From Skeletonema tropicum (taxonomy: Eukaryota; Bacillariophyta; Thalassiosirophyceae; Thalassiosirales; Thalassiosiraceae), in the NCBI GenBank assembly GCA_037178625.1, contig CM074140.1, forward strand, positions 1,984,001 through 2,048,000: a stretch of 64,000 bases of DNA, written 5' to 3'. The notes beneath the pieces are model-generated. The model did no database searches. It worked only from the letters and a program-made list of their open reading frames with translations, and had not been told where the DNA came from. This document shows, one piece after another, positions 60,175-64,000 of this stretch (positions within the stretch are counted from its first letter, which is position 1; the number at the start of each line of letters is the position of its first letter). The position numbers and the translations under genes are program-made.

Positions 60175-60508
60175 CTCCCTCTGTCCCACAAAAAATGAGC
60201 TTTTTGATTTAAAATAGTTAAAATTTGGTCAATTTTCGTCCAAAAAATTGCTATCGCACATCGTTGGAAAGCTTATTTCACGCCGGTTACGATTATATGG
60301 AGGTTGAAGGTTGTTAAGCAAGTATTTGTAATGATATTGTGACAAAAGGCGTTAAAATATCCTTATATCTAACCCTATTGTGAAAATGAAGAGGCCTCTC
60401 GGACACTTGTGTAGGACCTCACGTAGGAATAAGTACATCAAATAGCTAGTTTTTTGTGGGACTACGATTAACTTCACAAATAGTTCATTTTTTTTGGGAC
60501 AGAGGGAG
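60175..60508. mobile_element. Stowaway/mariner-like MITE, 334 bp, copy 2
   Basis: Same length and apparently same sequence as 54426-54759, with TA flanks at 60173-60174 and 60509-60510. Duplicated along with the segment rather than inserted independently. Confidence 0.9.
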
Positions 60509-61723
60509 TAACTTCTTCCTGATCGTTTCGCGGTGATCACGTACATAGTATCGTACAATCAAACAGCAGCAAAATGCTGTGCAGTCTTCGCAACAGTCGT
60601 CACCGGCCAGTCCATCCCTCCACCACCCCCCAGCAACTTCTCCAGAAGAGGAACTCTTACTTCTTTCAGATCACAATCACATCGACCATTAGAGAGCGAT
60701 GACAAACACCATCTTGCATCCCTCGACGCTAAACGACGCCCTTTCGATTCAGCCGCACCGCCTTATAGAGCGACAGAAAGGAAATACCGGCTTCATGCTT
60801 GATGAAATGTCTTGAGATCCATTCGAACTTTACGTTCTCACGAGCATGACCTTACTTGTGGACTGCATTGCTCACATATATCAGATGAGAAGATCCTTTA
60901 GGACTGTATTGCCCACATATCACACGAGAAGTTGAAGGATGATAGCAAAGTCTTGAGAATCCTTCAGTGATTCCCTTCGGCGTGCAAGTAACATTGATCA
61001 GTTATGTCAGGATTGATCATTATTGCAACGCTTCAAGCGACATCAGTGAAACAACTCGCATCCCTTCGCACTACAAGGCTTCCGAGAGCGCAAGACCAAA
61101 ACATGAGTATTTCCTTACTCTTGTGCCTGACCTGATGGAACTCGACTCGACCTTGATGTATTTGCACCCCACTTATGAATGAAATGAGGAGATCCAAGGC
61201 GAAGGCGAAGAGCCAATGAAGAAGCGAAGTGGCACTCTTAATGATGTAATCCTTTCCCTCGCTCTCATTACGAATATGGAAATATTCCTTCAGCAAAAGG
61301 GGGTGCGTAACCACTGTCCAGTACGACTTTTCTGGACTTGTGATTCGCGGTTACAATGAGGTATATAAACCTAGTCATCTCCACAGAATATATGTTCCCT
61401 TTAAGAACGGGTAGCAATCCTCCTTTTTGGTGGATCCTTTTGCTAGTGATGTTTTGTCACTGAGATCGATGAATCGGAGTATGCAACAACAATATCGTAC
61501 TATTTCTCCCCTCATGGCACTTCATTAATGTCACATTCATGAATCTCATTCCAGTCCAGCTTACCTGAAGGCATGATATGATATCATACTTCAGCCACCT
61601 ATTCTACCCATGTTGAAAAAACGAAGGTTTGGGCGCAAATCTCCGTCACCTTGCGGAAAGGGACTGATTTCAGAGAGCAGACATACCATAGAAATGATTT
61701 GTCGATGTGATTGGGGATGGTGA

Positions 61724-62236
61724 TCACTTACTTAGCCTATTCAATGGGGGATGCAGGACCTGAATGTGTAGGACCAGAACCTGAGCTGTTTTGTGGGTGA
61801 ATACATTGTCTTCCGCGTCCTTCCAGATCCTTCCCCAAAACTGTAAGTTTGCTTCCCATTCGAAACATTTCATCCTGATATTGATATGAGATTTGACCTG
61901 ATACCTGATCGATGGCCATGAGAGAAAACGATGGGGAGGTCTGAAAGCTCGATGGATGTAATTGTTATTGTACTCTGCACATACCGAGTACGAACTTGAA
62001 CTTGACAGATGCAGATGTTCATGACGGTGAAAATATTGAACAATTATCAGAGTACATTGTTGACACAACACAACAGCAACTGTGGGTGTCACTTGGCCGC
62101 TTCGGGCATCATTACACGTCTTCCTCAACGAATGGACTAACAAGTCCTCGGGCAGTGTTCGTGCAATCCTAGGCGCTCCACCTGCGCTCCACATCCAACC
62201 ACAACTAGTAGATTTAGTCTGAGAGCTCGATTTCAT
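61724..62236 (-). CDS. Doubtful ORF in copy 2, 170 aa
   Basis: A 170-codon minus-strand frame without recognisable domain (KCFEWEANLQFWGRIWKDAE). The corresponding copy 1 sequence is frameshifted, so the frame is not conserved. Likely non-coding or a pseudogene. Confidence 0.2.
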   Translation of the reverse strand: MKSSSQTKSTSCGWMWSAGGAPRIARTLPEDLLVHSLRKTCNDARSGQVTPTVAVVLCQQCTLIIVQYFHRHEHLHLSSSSSYSVCAEYNNNYIHRAFRPPHRFLSWPSIRYQVKSHINIRMKCFEWEANLQFWGRIWKDAEDNVFTHKTAQVLVLHIQVLHPPLNRLSK

Positions 62237-62592
62237 GAATACTCCTGAAGGAGTCGACGTGACGCTGCAGACACACCCTTGCTGCGTGCAATAACAATAT
62301 GTAAGTAGTTGATATTGTACTTAATACTTGATACTGTACTATTGAGTTCAGCTTGCAAGTTTTTTTCAATATCAGGCTGATGGTGGCAAGTAAGATATCG
62401 ATAAGATCCTAATGGCCAAGGGATGAAGATTACCACTGCAAGGAAGGTCAAAATCCTTCTAGTTACTGTGTTATTGAGGGTCGTAGGAAGCCATTTTTCA
62501 CCATTGTCTGGGTCCATTTTTGATGGTTGATGGCAAGTGAGTACCGACTGGTTCAAAAGAGACCGGTACTGGTTTTTTATCGGAAGCCACAC
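62233..62592 (-). CDS. Doubtful ORF with one hydrophobic segment, 119 aa
   Basis: Frame of 119 codons with one membrane-like segment (RILTFLAVVIFIPWPLG) and a polar C-terminus. It begins outside the duplication and ends inside it. No family recognised; support is composition only. Confidence 0.25.
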   Translation of the reverse strand: MWLPIKNQYRSLLNQSVLTCHQPSKMDPDNGEKWLPTTLNNTVTRRILTFLAVVIFIPWPLGSYRYLTCHHQPDIEKNLQAELNSTVSSIKYNINYLHIVIARSKGVSAASRRLLQEYS

Positions 62593-62640
62593 TCGATTGA
62601 CACAACTTCAAGTTGGAGCAATTTGGAGGAGGTTGCTTAA

Positions 62641-62780
62641 TTGTGCGACGCTTAGCACTTTTGCTACCCACATAATCACAAACGGCGGTTAGTTTATCAC
62701 ACAGAGGAAGAACTGACGTGTGTGAAGAAAAAATAACGGAGCCAAAACTCCCACGAGAAAAAAAGTTAAGCGTCGCACAA
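62641..62780. mobile_element. Short MITE-like element with 14-bp perfect TIRs
   Basis: TTGTGCGACGCTTA (62641-62654) is exactly inverted at 62767-62780. The 112-bp interior has no ORF. Flanking AA/TTAA bases could be a short target duplication but are not decisive. Confidence 0.6.
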
Positions 62781-62849
62781 AATAGGTGCTTGCAAATTCA
62801 AATCAATGGAACAATACGCTAGGCCCGTTCTGTCAAGAGTTTTTTGAGC

Positions 62850-62938
62850 CTTTTTGGAGCCTATTCTTGTCCCTAAGTATTTTCTCACCTAGCCTATTCT
62901 TGTCCCTATATATCTATTTTCTCACCTCAAGACTGGGA
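62850..62938. repeat. Two-copy tandem repeat (~35-45 bp)
   Basis: AGCCTATTCTTGTCCCTA followed by TATTTTCTCACCT occurs twice in a row, the second copy with an 8-bp expansion (TATATCTA). Confidence 0.85.
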
Positions 62939-64000
62939 TGGAAAATATAGTCCGGGAAACGCTGTCAATCCCGTACCTGGATCCTACGTACCCCTAGTAC
63001 AAAAGTCATCCGGCACTTGAGATTTCGCATGTAAATAAATTTAAACGAATTCCCACGTCTTTTGCTCATAAGATTAGAATTTGCGCGCCAATGCTTTTTA
63101 ACAAGACCACATCCCTTCAGACATCCGTGGGGAAATGAACAAAACTACCGTGATGATGGCATAGCGTGAAAAATCGTATCTCCTTGAATACCTTGAAACT
63201 CAGTCCGGACCAGGTCCATATGAGCAGCTGAGACCATCAAGAAACTACTGATCTACCTGCTAATAGTCACGCCCCAAACCTCAAAACCAAATACAAGCAT
63301 ACGAAATCTCGAAATGCAACCTCTGCCGTCATCAATTCAGCTCAATATGAATGGTATAACCGACCTCTCTCCACCAATCCTCGCCACCGCTTACATATAT
63401 AGACATTGGGCGTTGGTGTGGTTCATTGTTAGTGACTTCATATGGCCATAGCGCTCCACCGGGTACCGTCGATGCTGCTACACATATCATCATCAATAAT
63501 AAACGAATGTCACCCATTTCATTGTTCTATTCCGACCTCTGATCATGACGAGACAACTAAACTCTCAATAGTATGTAAGGATCGCTTTGTGCCGTGGAGC
63601 TGTTAAGGAGATCCGATTTCACTGACTGCACTACCATCGGCGAACTCAACCTTGTTATCACCATAGTCCAACACATGGTCATTCCTTGAACAAACTCCAA
63701 TGGTTTTGAAATTCAAATCAACCTTACCATCCGACAACAAAGACACAACAACTATTGTATTTTGTTGAAGAGACAGTGTCGTGGTTGGGTGACTTGAGGT
63801 TCGATTAGGATGGAATAAGTGCACATATTGTCTCCGAAGAAGGCTGTTGTTATGGCGCTACATTGCTTCTGAATAGATCGGAGTGGAATCTTCAGCGACT
63901 TCGTAAGATTCTTCTGTTTCAATGAATTAGTTTTCGACGGATAAAGCTGCATATTGTCACTGCTGACATCGTTGGAATGCGCAAAGTGTATTCTTTCTTA
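62939..64000. other. Right-hand end, no confident gene
   Basis: A 61-codon minus-strand frame at 63332-63517 begins with a signal-peptide-like MGDIRLLLMMICVAASTVPG and contains a GTAAGC donor-like site, so it may be exon 1 of a secreted protein. Another at 63603-63824 (VSLLSDGKVDLNFKTIGVC) has coding-like composition but no ATG. Neither could be completed. Confidence 0.35.

Larger units (their letters stand above)
57232..62269. repeat. Segmental duplication, copy 2 (~5.0 kb)
   Basis: Partner of 51487-56507, same orientation. Carries F-box gene 58381-59736 and MITE 60175-60508. The shared MITE at the same site shows that the MITE inserted before the duplication. Confidence 0.93.

Noticed and set aside
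1..64000. tRNA, rRNA or CRISPR-like features
   Set aside because: No T-arm-like GTTCGA(A/T)(T/C)C with a matching cloverleaf and no spaced palindromic repeats were seen; the regular repeats are coding arrays or microsatellites.

Overview
The window is nuclear DNA from a eukaryote, most likely a centric diatom of the Thalassiosira/Skeletonema/Cyclotella type. The evidence: mostly single-exon genes with a few short GT-AG introns (66-111 nt); three proteins whose signal peptides end at an A-F type junction (SSAEA|FSP, TTSA|FQQ, SISGA|FSF), the ASAFAP-like signature of diatom plastid presequences; a Cys-rich motif and an F-box/LRR family that I know from diatom genomes; and UTRs and intergenic DNA full of small DNA transposons. 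No rRNA, tRNA, CRISPR array or bacterial-type operon was seen. The organism assignment is inference.

Layout. 1-0.9 kb: 3' part of a Kazal protease-inhibitor gene built on 132-bp tandem repeats and read in three successive frames. 1.5-6.2 kb: two convergent genes (a DUF6604-like protein and a coiled-coil protein). 6.2-8.2 kb: a decayed segment with a hairpin array of 11-bp units, a truncated copy of the 5' end of the gene at 10.56 kb, and a multiply frameshifted GH18 chitinase pseudogene. 8.6-15.4 kb: ZZ-finger protein, tail-anchored Asn-rich protein, plastid ketopantoate-reductase-like enzyme, Lifeguard/Bax-inhibitor protein and a Tim17-like protein. 15.5-16.5 kb: a hAT-type element. 17.5-29.1 kb: acidic protein, small two-exon gene, fucosyltransferase-like type II membrane protein, plastid PPR protein, plastid rhodanese, small two-exon organelle-type protein, a hAT MITE and a membrane-anchored alpha/beta hydrolase.

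29.3-36.3 kb is a transposon graveyard: a DDE-type transposase region flanked by direct repeats, and a MULE-type transposase remnant with a recognisable intron. 36.4-42.8 kb holds one giant gene (2130 aa): a membrane-anchored adhesin-like protein with two DOMON domains, three Cys-rich motifs and an FG-GAP-like C-terminus, carrying a 783-bp internal duplication with no visible differences. 43.7-51.2 kb: SYLF protein, multi-pass membrane protein, a complete but disabled PIF/Harbinger transposon inserted 64 bp before the ATG of a uronate-dehydrogenase-like SDR gene, and a NYN/OST-HTH-like/RRM RNA-processing protein. 51.5-62.3 kb is a direct segmental duplication of about 5 kb, each copy with an F-box/LRR gene and the same TA-flanked MITE. 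62.3-64 kb is mostly non-coding.

The genes do not form one pathway. The strongest new observations are the set of transposable elements with readable terminal repeats and target-site duplications, the two large recent duplications, and several genes missed by plain ORF calling (49-aa fragment at 6606, two-exon genes at 18859-19185 and 25668-26054, split MULE gene, GH18 pseudogene). I found no convincing defence system or other clearly new biological system.
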